64,000 nt of DNA from Prochlorococcus sp. AG-363-B04 (GTDB lineage: Bacteria > Cyanobacteriota > Cyanobacteriia > PCC-6307 > Cyanobiaceae). The notes under the pieces are model-generated. The model made no database searches. It saw nothing but the letters and a program-made list of their open reading frames with translations, and was not told where the DNA came from. This document shows, piece after piece, positions 53,864 to 63,655 of this stretch (positions within the stretch are counted from its first letter, which is position 1; each line of letters begins with the position of its first letter). Both the position numbers and the translations under genes were made by a program. The DNA is taken from positions 20,897 through 84,896 of the forward strand of contig QCFC01000007.1 of assembly GCA_003278465.1 (NCBI GenBank), written 5' to 3'.

Positions 53864-54486
53864 TGGAACTCTGCGAATCTTCCAGAACTTTTAAACTCTT
53901 GAATTGCTTCATACCCTCCAATCAATTCACCATCTATGAAAACCTGTGGAAATGTTGACAGGTCACTACGTGACCTCAAATTATTAAATGATTCTTCGCT
54001 ATCAATAATCTCAACTTTAAATGGGACATCAAGGTTCTTAAGTATGCGTAATGCCCTTGAAGACCAAGGACATCCTGGTAAAACGGCTATTTCAAGACGA
54101 GCATCAATCTCTGGATTTATATTTCTGTTTGATTGGGGCTCGCTAAATGGTTTATCCAGCAAACCTACCAACACATCTGCACCCTTAAGCACCAATGTAC
54201 CTTCTTCAAGATGGCCGCCCCAAACTTGGCATGCTCCATCCGAAAGACTCAAGTGAAGATGCACCCCATTAGGAGAAAAAGTTCCGTTTAAGGTAATTAT
54301 TTCTAAATTTCCTTCAAGAACAGTTGGATCCTTGTGCCCAGGGCACTGAAAGGCGGCTCTAGAAAGATTTCCTACCACACCAAGTACGAATCCATGGGCA
54401 TTTTGATCTTTCCCTATCTGCTCAATACTTTGACGAAGATCACTGCCTGGAGGGAGTTTCAAGGGCAAAGAGTACATTCTGAACAC
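53860..54486 (-). CDS. PPC/DUF296 domain-glutaredoxin fusion protein
   Basis: N-half: PGSDLRQSIEQI...GVVGNLSRAAF...NGVHLHLSLSD...GGHLEEGTLV; C-half: VLPGCPWSSRALRIL...TFPQVFIDGELIGGYEAI. Confidence 0.88.
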   Translation of the reverse strand: MFRMYSLPLKLPPGSDLRQSIEQIGKDQNAHGFVLGVVGNLSRAAFQCPGHKDPTVLEGNLEIITLNGTFSPNGVHLHLSLSDGACQVWGGHLEEGTLVLKGADVLVGLLDKPFSEPQSNRNINPEIDARLEIAVLPGCPWSSRALRILKNLDVPFKVEIIDSEESFNNLRSRSDLSTFPQVFIDGELIGGYEAIQEFKSSGRFAEFQ

Positions 54487-54787
54487 TTACAAGAACTGAT
54501 ACGTTAGGATGTCGGCTGACACCTGCGAAAGAAAGCAACATTAAATTCGTCGACTACATAACGAAAAACAAAACAAGAGTATAAAAGATAAAGTTTAATA
54601 AGATCATAAATTTATATGGTTTCCATATATTTTAAAATCATTGATACAGACCAAGTTCAAATCTTAAATACTATCAAAAATCATCCAATGAACTAACAAA
54701 ATATCATAAGATAATGTCCCAAATATTGATATTGATATTGATATATCTTATGTATATTCTCTAATTTAGAAATAAACTATTTACTAT

Positions 54788-54868
54788 TTAATCCTGTTCG
54801 ATTTTTCTGACTATGTATAGCATAAGAGCAAGTGATCCAATGAGAGCGAGCAAAAGCGCTGTAGTCAT
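54788..54868 (-). CDS. 26-aa single-TM mini-protein MTTALLLALIGSLALMLYIVRKIEQD
   Basis: Manual translation; hydrophobic helix with charged tail like photosynthetic small subunits. Confidence 0.45.
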   Translation of the reverse strand: MTTALLLALIGSLALMLYIVRKIEQD

Positions 54869-55022
54869 GGTTAATCAAAGAAAACAGAAATAAATCATTT
54901 TAATCATACTAAATAATTGAAATTTATTTTCTCCATAACAATTAGCGAGATAAATCCGTAATAATGGTTTACCGGCTTCTTACTAAGCTTTAAACCGTAT
55001 CCATAGGAAACCTCTAAGATCT

Positions 55023-55592
55023 GTGACCGCTCTATTAAAACCATTTACTCCTTTAACACTACGAAAATTAGCAAATAATCTCACCCTAGCCAGAGCAATT
55101 AGTGGTTTGCCTATTGTGATAGCTCTCTCCTTGGAACAAAAAGCAATAGCATGCATTCTAATTCTTGCAAGTGGGATAACTGACCTCTTAGATGGATGGA
55201 TAGCCAAAGCAGCAGGAGGTGGGACCAAATGGGGAGCTCAACTAGATCCACTCGCGGATAAAATCTTCCTCGCAGGACCACTAATCTGGATAGCTAGCAA
55301 CAAACTCATACCCATCTGGGCTATATGGCTTTTATTCTCAAGAGAATTAATTATTACAGGATGGCGTATTGACGAGCCAAGAGGAGGCCCAGCCGCCTTT
55401 GCAGGGAAAGTCAAAACAACACTCCAAATAATAAGTATTGAACTATTACTATGGCCTTCAAGTTGGGGGGGACTAGAAATATCTAATGAACTTAATCAAC
55501 TAGGGTGGTGGTTATTCTGGCCATCATTAGCTTTGGCATTATTCTCTGCAAAAACATATATCAAATCCCTATCAATGCCTCATCAGAACTAA
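55023..55592 (+). CDS. pgsA: CDP-diacylglycerol-glycerol-3-phosphate 3-phosphatidyltransferase
   Basis: NLTLARAISGLPIVI; SGITDLLDGWIAKAAGGGTKWGAQLDPLADKI. Confidence 0.93.
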   Translation: MTALLKPFTPLTLRKLANNLTLARAISGLPIVIALSLEQKAIACILILASGITDLLDGWIAKAAGGGTKWGAQLDPLADKIFLAGPLIWIASNKLIPIWAIWLLFSRELIITGWRIDEPRGGPAAFAGKVKTTLQIISIELLLWPSSWGGLEISNELNQLGWWLFWPSLALALFSAKTYIKSLSMPHQN

Positions 55593-56481
55593 AATCCGGC
55601 TTATTTCCAGGGTTGATCAAGTAGTCATTTACATAACTATCTTTTAGGCCTAAATCAAGATCAAACTCTGGCACCCAATTCAACTCTCGTTGAACTCTAG
55701 TTGTATCAGTAAGGAAATGAGTTAAACGTAATGGAAATGCTTTCCTTGCTTTGGGATCTAAATTTTCAATATCAAAAGACTTAAAAAGAAGTTCTTGAGG
55801 ATCTTTACCACAAGCTATTGCAGCTTTTTTAATCAAGCCTCTAAAAGTAACGCCTCTATTTCCAGAGCAATTGTAAATACGATTTACAGATATTTCAACT
55901 TCAAGGCTTTTGATCATTGCTCTAGCTAAATCAACTACATGACCTAATTGTGTAATTGTATTCCCATCTCCTGGCAATGGAATTGTTCTGTTGTTAGTTA
56001 TACGATCAAAGAACCATCTTTCAATAGGATTGTAATTACCTGGCCCATAAATATAGGTTGGTCGAAAACTCGTAAAAGGGATACCTTCCTCTAAAAGCCA
56101 ATTTTCAGTTTCTACCTTTCCAAAATGCCGACTACTTGGATCTGTTGGAGTCTCTTCATCTAGTGGCCATTGATCAATATTCGCATAAACTCCTGCAGAG
56201 CTGACATACAAAAATCTATATTTTGGGTTTTTAGTAATAAGTAGGACCTTCCTTGTGTCTTCAAGCTGCCGTCCGGAACTGTCGATAATCACATCAAAAG
56301 TTCGGCCTTGAAGTCTCTGCAGATCTTCATCAACATTCCTATCCCCAACTATGTTCTCTACTCCTTTAGGCAAAGCATTTCTACCACGTGTAAAAAGCGT
56401 AATTTGATGCCCCTGCTCAAGAAGACCTTTCACCAAAGGCTTCCCTACAAAACGTGTGCCTCCCATTACTAGAATTTTCAC
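55561..56481 (-). CDS. NAD-dependent epimerase/dehydratase, CSP41-like
   Basis: MKILVMGGTRFVGKPLVKGLLEQGHQITLFTRG; 32-bp convergent overlap with pgsA. Confidence 0.88.
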   Translation of the reverse strand: MKILVMGGTRFVGKPLVKGLLEQGHQITLFTRGRNALPKGVENIVGDRNVDEDLQRLQGRTFDVIIDSSGRQLEDTRKVLLITKNPKYRFLYVSSAGVYANIDQWPLDEETPTDPSSRHFGKVETENWLLEEGIPFTSFRPTYIYGPGNYNPIERWFFDRITNNRTIPLPGDGNTITQLGHVVDLARAMIKSLEVEISVNRIYNCSGNRGVTFRGLIKKAAIACGKDPQELLFKSFDIENLDPKARKAFPLRLTHFLTDTTRVQRELNWVPEFDLDLGLKDSYVNDYLINPGNKPDFSSDEALIGI

Positions 56482-56583
56482 AGTTTTCTAAAGCTGAATA
56501 AAGATCTATAGAAATCTATCTCGTAAAAAGAAGCTTGAGTTGCGACTCTCCTGCAGGATATATATAGAAATCTTCATTCAAGT

Positions 56584-57351
56584 ATGCAAATCATTCCAGC
56601 TATCGACCTCTTAGAAGGGAAATGCGTTCGGCTCCACCAAGGAAACTACCAAGAAGTCACTGAATTCAATAATGACCCAGTAGAGCAAGCCCTCTACTGG
56701 GAAGAGATAGGAGCTACTCGCCTTCATCTTGTAGATCTTGATGGTGCAAAAAGTGGGCAGCCCGTTAATGACACGACAATACGGAAAATAATTTCTTCCA
56801 TAAAAATCCCAGTGCAGTTGGGTGGGGGAATTAGATCTCTAAAACGTGCGGAAGAGCTTTTAAATAGTGGTATTGACAGAGTAATTCTCGGAACTGTTGC
56901 AATAGAGAAACCCGATCTAATTGAAGAACTTATTCAAAAACATCCTAGGCGTGTGATTGTTGGTATTGATGCAAAAGATGGAAAAGTTGCTACTAGAGGT
57001 TGGCTTAACGAAAGTAATGTATCAGCAAAAGAATTAGCGAATAGCTTTAGCAATAAAGGTATTGCAGCAATCATCTTTACAGATATCAAAACTGATGGAA
57101 CTCTTAAGGGTCCTAACTTAAAAGCAATGAGAGAAATAGCTGAGGTATCACATGTTCCTATCATTGCTTCCGGAGGAATTGGTTGCATCTCAGACCTGTT
57201 AGCACTTATGCCTCTTAAGCAATATGGAGTCACAGGAGTGATTGTTGGGAGAGCCTTATATGATGGAACGGTTGACCTGATAGAAGCAAATAAAGCTATT
57301 GAAAATTTTCAATTACAAGATCCGCCAAATAATCAAATTTTTTATGCATGA
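56584..57351 (+). CDS. hisA: ProFAR isomerase
   Basis: MQIIPAIDLLEGKCVRLHQGNY; VQLGGGIRS; ASGGIGCISDL. Confidence 0.96.
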   Translation: MQIIPAIDLLEGKCVRLHQGNYQEVTEFNNDPVEQALYWEEIGATRLHLVDLDGAKSGQPVNDTTIRKIISSIKIPVQLGGGIRSLKRAEELLNSGIDRVILGTVAIEKPDLIEELIQKHPRRVIVGIDAKDGKVATRGWLNESNVSAKELANSFSNKGIAAIIFTDIKTDGTLKGPNLKAMREIAEVSHVPIIASGGIGCISDLLALMPLKQYGVTGVIVGRALYDGTVDLIEANKAIENFQLQDPPNNQIFYA

Positions 57352-57375
57352 AATCCAAAACTAATATGACAAATG

Positions 57376-57404
57376 AGAGTCAGACCCTAAAAAACTGACT
57401 CTTT
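57376..57404 (+). terminator. hairpin after hisA
   Basis: AGAGTCAGaccctaaaaaaCTGACTCTTT. Confidence 0.7.
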
Positions 57405-57466
57405 AATGCAGGTTCTTGGACTGGAGTATTTCCAAATCCTAGGTAAATTTAATGTATTGAACTTAG

Positions 57467-59122
57467 GTGGAAGTCAACTTGGCTGATAGCGCTCAAAACC
57501 AAATCTTGTTGCTAGCGCCAAGTTTGCTAGGAGAATCTCTAAGGATTCAACTTACTAACAATATCCCCAACCTTGCAATTTTCTTAAAGCCTGAAAAACT
57601 AACCCGTCATCCTTGTCTTGTTATTTGGTCTATAGAAACTCTTGAATCTCTGAAGTCCTTAGAAATTGAAATACACCGTCTTGAAGACAAATGGGAGCCT
57701 TCACCTATCCTAATTCTGCTTCCAAGTAAAACTCGCCTAACCACAGATCAGTTACTGCAACTTAACTGTGCAGGGATTATTCAATCTCCGGACTTAGAGA
57801 CGCTTATAAACGCAATAAAAACTCTTCGTAATGGTGGTCGAGTTGTCAAGCTACTCCCCCAATCCTCATCAACTAAAATCACAACAAATGAAGTACCTCT
57901 TGGACTTTTTCAGTGGCTACTTGAGAGTGGAATACAACAAATCAATGATGAGCTAAGGCTACTAACATCATTATTGACGAAATCTTCGGAGGCTACCTTT
58001 ATAAGAATCATACTTAAAGGAAGATTAAGAGAGTTAAATAGTGCGAAAAGACTACTTTTGTGGATTTGGAGTCCAATTAGATCCTCATTAGGATCCAAAA
58101 TTCAAATAGCCGAGCAAGCACAGAATTCAAAGATTTCTCCTACAGAAAACTATGAGCCAAACATAAATCTTCGAGAAAGGAGTGCAATTGCAGTCTGGGA
58201 GTCAATAAACAAACATCTTAAGAAAACAATTGAAGATGGTATTACAAATTCCACAGGAAATCTCCTTGCTATTGAAGGGCTAAAACCAGAGCATCGTAAA
58301 GAGTTAATGCTTAATCTTATCTATCAACTTGATAACCTAATCAGCAAATTACGTAAAACTGATCAAACATCCGAAGAACTCATCCAATCATGGGAATCTA
58401 ATGAACTAGAGCTTCGTCAACAATCTCTTCGAAGCCTTGCTGGTAATTACATCAGAATTCCCTTGAAAGGAGAATTAAAGCCTGTTGCTGATCAACTCCT
58501 TATCTACACTGATTTAAGTCAAGCCGATGAAGAGATTCCAGATCCAAGCCAGATGTTAAATGCTTTGTTGTTCTATAAACCAGTAGAGGTTGGAGGGAAA
58601 ATACTTCCTGCAGACGATCCCAGAGCTTTAATCTATCTTGAAGACTTAGTAGGCAATTGGCTTGTAAGAACAGCAGAGTTAATAAGTGCAGAAATTCTAA
58701 GTATTTGTGGGGCGTGGCCAGAACTAAGAAATTTCTTGCTGTCACCTGGACTTATCTCAACAAGAGAGCTAGAACGTCTGCGTAATCAACTAAATAGTCA
58801 ATCTCGATGGTGTGAATTAATTCAGCGTCCTATTCAACTTTACGAAAGCAAAAGACTGCTTTACAAATTACAAAAAGGTTCTATTGAGACATATCTTCTC
58901 ACAGAACCAAGAGATGAAGAACTTCGTCAACTTAATTGGGCCCAGCAACAAGTAGCTTTATTGGTTGAGGCTCGTGATGCCTTAGCACCTCAATTACAAG
59001 CTTTACTAAGACGTATAGGAGATCTCATGGTTGTAATTCTTACCCAAGTTATTGGCCGATCAATAGGGCTGATTGGTCGTGGCATAGCCCAAGGGATGGG
59101 ACGTAGTCTTGGACGTAGCTAA
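57467..59122 (+). CDS. DUF3685-like cyanobacterial/plastid protein (GTG start)
   Basis: Response-regulator-like N-terminus and conserved C-terminus QALLRRIGDLMVVILTQVIGRSIGLIGRGIAQGMGRSLG. Confidence 0.75.
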   Translation: MEVNLADSAQNQILLLAPSLLGESLRIQLTNNIPNLAIFLKPEKLTRHPCLVIWSIETLESLKSLEIEIHRLEDKWEPSPILILLPSKTRLTTDQLLQLNCAGIIQSPDLETLINAIKTLRNGGRVVKLLPQSSSTKITTNEVPLGLFQWLLESGIQQINDELRLLTSLLTKSSEATFIRIILKGRLRELNSAKRLLLWIWSPIRSSLGSKIQIAEQAQNSKISPTENYEPNINLRERSAIAVWESINKHLKKTIEDGITNSTGNLLAIEGLKPEHRKELMLNLIYQLDNLISKLRKTDQTSEELIQSWESNELELRQQSLRSLAGNYIRIPLKGELKPVADQLLIYTDLSQADEEIPDPSQMLNALLFYKPVEVGGKILPADDPRALIYLEDLVGNWLVRTAELISAEILSICGAWPELRNFLLSPGLISTRELERLRNQLNSQSRWCELIQRPIQLYESKRLLYKLQKGSIETYLLTEPRDEELRQLNWAQQQVALLVEARDALAPQLQALLRRIGDLMVVILTQVIGRSIGLIGRGIAQGMGRSLGRS

Positions 59123-59184
59123 ATGTCAAATTCATCAGAGTTATCTGGTCTACAAGTACCCTGAAAACTATTAACTGAATTTCA

Positions 59185-59721
59185 ATGAGCCATTTTCTTA
59201 AATCTATCCTGATCATAGGATTGACTATTCTTTTTGTAATTTCACCAGTTGATGCTGCTCGAGATACGGACAGCTACGATGGAAATATATTTCCTATTTA
59301 TGCTGGTAATGGTTCATTAGTTCCTCCATCAAGCACCTTAGAAGACTCACTAAAATCTAATAGAACAAGTGTAATTGTCTATTACCTTGACGACAGTTCA
59401 ACCAGTAAAGCTTTTGCACCAGTTGTATCTGCTCTGAAATTAGTTTGGGGTCCAGCAATAGATCTAATACCACTTACAACTGATGAACTTTCTAGACAAA
59501 ACACAAGTAACTCCTCTGACCCTTCATTTTACTGGCATGGAATAATCCCTCAAATAGTAGTCATAGATGGAGAAGGTAATGTTTTACTAGATGAAGAAGG
59601 CCTAGTTCCGTTAGATACTATTAATGAAGCCATAAGTAAAGCAACTGGCCTTGATGGACCAAAAGAAAAGATAACAATAAAAAGTTTTAATGAGTATAAT
59701 AGTGAGCCAGCAAAAAGTTAA
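59185..59721 (+). CDS. exported thioredoxin-fold thylakoid protein (possible photosystem I accumulation factor family)
   Basis: Signal peptide; SVIVYYLDDSSTSKAFAPVVSALKLVWGPAIDLIPLTTDEL; GIIPQIVVIDGEGNVLLDEEG. Confidence 0.65.
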   Translation: MSHFLKSILIIGLTILFVISPVDAARDTDSYDGNIFPIYAGNGSLVPPSSTLEDSLKSNRTSVIVYYLDDSSTSKAFAPVVSALKLVWGPAIDLIPLTTDELSRQNTSNSSDPSFYWHGIIPQIVVIDGEGNVLLDEEGLVPLDTINEAISKATGLDGPKEKITIKSFNEYNSEPAKS

Positions 59722-59829
59722 TAAAACAACAGTTATTGTTATGAGTTACAAACCAAAACTAAGGTAATAATTGATTCAATTATAATTAATCCAGCTAATA
59801 AATCTATCCATCAGATCATCCCTCATTCA

Positions 59830-60996
59830 ATGGAAATCATATTTATCCTTCTTCTCATTCTATTAATCAGCCTAATATTAATGGAGATTAAACATTGGAC
59901 GAGACCACGATCTCCATTAACCATAGAAGGTAAAGATTGGAAAGTAGATCTGCAATCTGAAATCATAAAGATAAATGGGTGGCTAATTATCGAGAATCAT
60001 GCTCCAAAGGTTGAGGTAATGGTTCCTGAACTAGATATCAAGCCTACATTAATTGGTTCACATGATTTTAGTAAGGTAAATATAGAGACAAATATTATCT
60101 CAAATCACCCAGACGAGAAGGCGAGAAAGGATAGATATTGGTTTGCCTATATTGTTAAAGGGGGTAAAAAGACAAAAGTAAAAGTAGAGATTACATTAAA
60201 AAATATAAAACATCAAAATATTCTAACGATACCTGAATGCCTTTGGCTAGAAATTTTTTGGATAAATTATGGTCCCTTTGGACGCCTAAAACTTCGCCAA
60301 GGATTCCCTATCTCAATCAAAAGGCCAAAGCCAAAAAATTCCTCAGAAGTTTGTTTTATAAATAACGATGGATATGATCTTTTACCAATTAAGACACACC
60401 TTCTTGGCCCTCTTGATGATCCAATAGAAGTATTAAAGGAATACACCTCAAAACTAATTCTTCCAGGAGATATTCTCACAATTGGAGAAACGCCATTAGC
60501 AGTAATTCAGGGTCGATATCTGCACCCAGAGTTAATAAAACCTAGTTATCTTTCTACGATTCTATGCCGTTCATTTCATCCCACAAGCAGTTTGGCAACT
60601 GCTTGTGGGATGCAATCACTAATTAACATTGTTGGTCCAAGTCGAGTATCAGTTGCCTGGGTTATTGCTATATTGATGAAGCTTTTAGGGATTAAAGGTG
60701 TTTTTTATCGACTGGCAGGTAGTCAAGCCAGATTAATTGATGATATAACTGGAACCACACCGCCTTATGATCAAACAATAGTTCTTGGGCCAACATCTCC
60801 TCAACAAATCTGTGAAAAAGTCGCAAGTATTATTGGAATTGAGGTTGCTGTAGTAGATGTTAACGATCTTGGTCGAGTCAAAATATTGGCTTCTAGCAAT
60901 TACTGCAATGAAAGTCTTGTTATGCGAGCTTTAAAGAAAAATCCTGCAGGCAATTCAAATGAGCAAACTCCAATAGTCTTAGTCAGACCAAAATAA
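59830..60996 (+). CDS. F420-0:gamma-glutamyl ligase (CofE)-like protein, membrane anchored
   Basis: ILPGDILTIGETPLAVIQGRYLHPE; N-terminal TM; internal 16-bp perfect inverted repeat. Confidence 0.7.
   Translation: MEIIFILLLILLISLILMEIKHWTRPRSPLTIEGKDWKVDLQSEIIKINGWLIIENHAPKVEVMVPELDIKPTLIGSHDFSKVNIETNIISNHPDEKARKDRYWFAYIVKGGKKTKVKVEITLKNIKHQNILTIPECLWLEIFWINYGPFGRLKLRQGFPISIKRPKPKNSSEVCFINNDGYDLLPIKTHLLGPLDDPIEVLKEYTSKLILPGDILTIGETPLAVIQGRYLHPELIKPSYLSTILCRSFHPTSSLATACGMQSLINIVGPSRVSVAWVIAILMKLLGIKGVFYRLAGSQARLIDDITGTTPPYDQTIVLGPTSPQQICEKVASIIGIEVAVVDVNDLGRVKILASSNYCNESLVMRALKKNPAGNSNEQTPIVLVRPK
60577..60612. repeat. perfect 16-bp inverted repeat with 4-nt loop inside CDS
   Basis: CATCCCACAAGCAGTT-TGGC-AACTGCTTGTGGGATG. 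Confidence 0.97.
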
Positions 60997-61053
60997 TTAG
61001 CCTCAAATACAGATTTTACGAGATAGATTTAAAGAAGGTTTTTTGCACTTGCA

Positions 61054-62100
61054 GTGAGCGAACCATCCACCACAAACCTTCGGGTGGAATCGCTGAAAGC
61101 GTCTCATCTCCCGAAATTAAAGAACATCCTTCAGCCCAACCGTTTCTTATGGCTTCAAAGGTTGCTGATTCGGAGCTGGATTGCCACTGCAGAAAATAAC
61201 CTCCCAGGATTGCTACCTGCCATACATCCCTTATGCATAGTTACAAGCGAACAAGATAACGTTATAGCTTATTCAGTAATACATCCATATAACAGACGAG
61301 GAAGCTGCTGGTTAATTACTTCTCCTGAGATAGTATCTGATCCTAAAAATACAACCTTAAGAGTAGTTAAACAAAGTCTTATGCAACATGCACTTCAATT
61401 AGGAAGTCAACGTGCACAAAGTTGGGTATTTAAATGTAAAGCCTCTGAAGTAAAAGATTTATCACTTGCTCGAGAACTAGGTTTCCAGCCCTTAAAGCTT
61501 CAAAAATGCTGGAATCTCCCAGAAAAAAATAAAGTTGGGAATAACAATTATCTCCACAAAAGATGGCCAGAAGAGCTCAACTGGGAGAAATTAAATAAAA
61601 AAACGGCACCCCTTCTTTGGCCGCTAGAACAAGCTGGTTATTCTAGTCACCTTCGCCAAATTTTTGACCGTCAGTGGATTGACCTTCTCAACCAGAACCA
61701 ATCAAACACAGGGGTATTAGTTAATTCTGAAAAAAGAAGAAATGCAATTGCAGGGATAATCGAAGATCCATCAACAGATAATGTGACAGGGCTTCAGTTA
61801 ATTAGAGAATTAGCTTGGGATTGCAGGCTTTCAGATACGATACCCAAAATACTATGCGACTTAAGCAGGAGCTCTTATCCATTTCTTCTCAAAACAGCAA
61901 GTGATGATGAACAACTTAATAAACTTTTAGAAGATTATGGTTTCAAAATATCTTTTGAAGAAATTCTTCTAGGAAGAAGTATTTGGCGTCGTCAAATTAA
62001 TAACAAACTTATACCTGGAGCAAATCAACTCGAGTCAATGCTTGACCGCTTAAAGCCACAAACCCCCCCCCTGCCTACTCCAAGCCTAGGACGACGATAA
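61054..62100 (+). CDS. GNAT-like hypothetical protein (GTG start)
   Basis: 348 aa; NLRVESLKASHLPKLKNIL...; acyltransferase-like layout. Confidence 0.65.
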   Translation: MSEPSTTNLRVESLKASHLPKLKNILQPNRFLWLQRLLIRSWIATAENNLPGLLPAIHPLCIVTSEQDNVIAYSVIHPYNRRGSCWLITSPEIVSDPKNTTLRVVKQSLMQHALQLGSQRAQSWVFKCKASEVKDLSLARELGFQPLKLQKCWNLPEKNKVGNNNYLHKRWPEELNWEKLNKKTAPLLWPLEQAGYSSHLRQIFDRQWIDLLNQNQSNTGVLVNSEKRRNAIAGIIEDPSTDNVTGLQLIRELAWDCRLSDTIPKILCDLSRSSYPFLLKTASDDEQLNKLLEDYGFKISFEEILLGRSIWRRQINNKLIPGANQLESMLDRLKPQTPPLPTPSLGRR

Positions 62101-62102
62101 AA

Positions 62103-62573
62103 ATGTCATTTGTGTCACCAAAACCAAGATCTGTATTAAGTCTGGATGTCGGCCGTCGTCGAGTTGGCTTGGCAGGCTGTGATCCACTTGGACTAACAGT
62201 GAGCCGCCTGCCAGCACTACACAGAAAAAGCTTTCAAGCTGACATTGAGCTATTAAAACTTCACTGCCAAAACAGAAAAATTGAGGGACTTATTGTTGGT
62301 CTACCTATTGACTCACAATGCAGGCTTACAAGACAAGCTGAACATTGCAGAAGATACGGTCAGAGAATTGCAAAGGAATTGAATTTACCTCTGGCATGGG
62401 TAAATGAACACAGCAGCAGCTGGTATGCAAATCAAACGTTAAATATTCCAAAAGATAAAAGTGGTCAACTTGATAGTGCAGTTGCTGCTTTACTTCTAGA
62501 ACAATGGTTAAAGGAAGGTCCAGACCTGAAACCGGTCAAAATGGCGGCCCATCTAATTAGCAAAGTCGAATGA
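62103..62573 (+). CDS. ruvX: Holliday junction resolvase-like RuvX/YqgF
   Basis: VLSLDVGRRRVGLAGCDPLGL; GLIVGLPIDSQCRLTRQAEHCRRYGQRIAKELNLPLAWVNEHSSSW. Confidence 0.92.
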   Translation: MSFVSPKPRSVLSLDVGRRRVGLAGCDPLGLTVSRLPALHRKSFQADIELLKLHCQNRKIEGLIVGLPIDSQCRLTRQAEHCRRYGQRIAKELNLPLAWVNEHSSSWYANQTLNIPKDKSGQLDSAVAALLLEQWLKEGPDLKPVKMAAHLISKVE

Positions 62574-62608
62574 GATAGTGGATCCTGATAAGGCTACTAC
62601 CAACTTTA

Positions 62609-63151
62609 ATGTCTTCTGAAAGTCCCAAGAGCTCTGCAGAAGTCCCAACCGTTCTCGTAAGAGACAGCAAAGGCAGTGATTTACTTTGCTTCCTAGAACA
62701 ATTGATCCCTCTAAAAGAAGGCGAATATGCATTACTGACTCCCGTTGATACTCCAGTATCTCTTTTTCGCTTAAGAGAAGGGGCTGACCCTGAATTAATC
62801 GAATCAATTTCAAGTAGTGAACCAATCCTTAATGTTGCAGATGTAGTCCTTCAAGAGCACGACCTTACTCTTATTCGCTCTGCCGTAACTTTGACAATTA
62901 CTGGAGAACTTGAGGAACCTGATCCAGAAGAGCTAGAAGAAGAAGATCTTGACGACGACTCAGAAACATATGAACTCCTTGTGAGTTTTATGGTTGAAGA
63001 AGAAGAATATGGTCTTTATATTCCTTTAGATCCATTTTTTGTTGTAGCACGCTTAATAGATGGACAAGCAATTCTTATTGAGGGAGAAGAGTTTGACAGA
63101 ATCCAACCCCAAATAGAAATTGAACTCGAAGAAAGGGAGCCATCAGAATGA
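62609..63151 (+). CDS. DUF3727-like protein
   Basis: VLVRDSKGSDLLCFLEQLIPLKEGEYALLTPVDTPVSLFRL. Confidence 0.85.
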   Translation: MSSESPKSSAEVPTVLVRDSKGSDLLCFLEQLIPLKEGEYALLTPVDTPVSLFRLREGADPELIESISSSEPILNVADVVLQEHDLTLIRSAVTLTITGELEEPDPEELEEEDLDDDSETYELLVSFMVEEEEYGLYIPLDPFFVVARLIDGQAILIEGEEFDRIQPQIEIELEEREPSE

Positions 63152-63651
63152 TCAATCCAAAATGGCTAAAGCCTGATTGGGAACCATCCTTAAACATAAC
63201 CAATATTCCAATAGATTATTTTTCAGATATTGGGATTGAATTGCTAATACTTGATGTTGATGGGACATTATTATCTGGTAGGGAGGCTATTATTTCCGAG
63301 ACTGTCAGAAATTGGATAAAAAATGCTAAAGAGAAATTAATGATTCATCTATTTAGCAATAATCCTTCTAAACGCCGTGTTGAAGCTGTTGCAAATCAAT
63401 TAGGTTTAGACTTTACATATGCAGCATCAAAGCCACGCAGAGGAGCATTAAGACGTATTCTTAATGCTCTTAATGTTAAACCTGCTAAAGCTGCAATAAT
63501 AGGTGATAGAATTTTTACGGATATATTAGTTGGTAATAGATTAGGACTTTATACAATCTTAGTTAAAAATATCAGTGATGATTACGAGAATTACAAGGAG
63601 TCAAGAATTCAGAAAATTGAGAAGAAACTAGCTCAAATTTTAGGAGCATAG
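63148..63651 (+). CDS. YqeG-family HAD phosphatase
   Basis: LILDVDGTLLSGREAI; IHLFSNNPSKRRVEAVANQLGLDFTYAASKPRR; IIGDRIFTDILVGNRLGL. Confidence 0.92.
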   Translation: MINPKWLKPDWEPSLNITNIPIDYFSDIGIELLILDVDGTLLSGREAIISETVRNWIKNAKEKLMIHLFSNNPSKRRVEAVANQLGLDFTYAASKPRRGALRRILNALNVKPAKAAIIGDRIFTDILVGNRLGLYTILVKNISDDYENYKESRIQKIEKKLAQILGA

Positions 63652-63655
63652 AGAA

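Noticed and set aside
54720-54750. (ATATTG)n-like short tandem repeat
   Set aside because: Only about four copies of AT-rich simple repeat; no array or mobile-element context.
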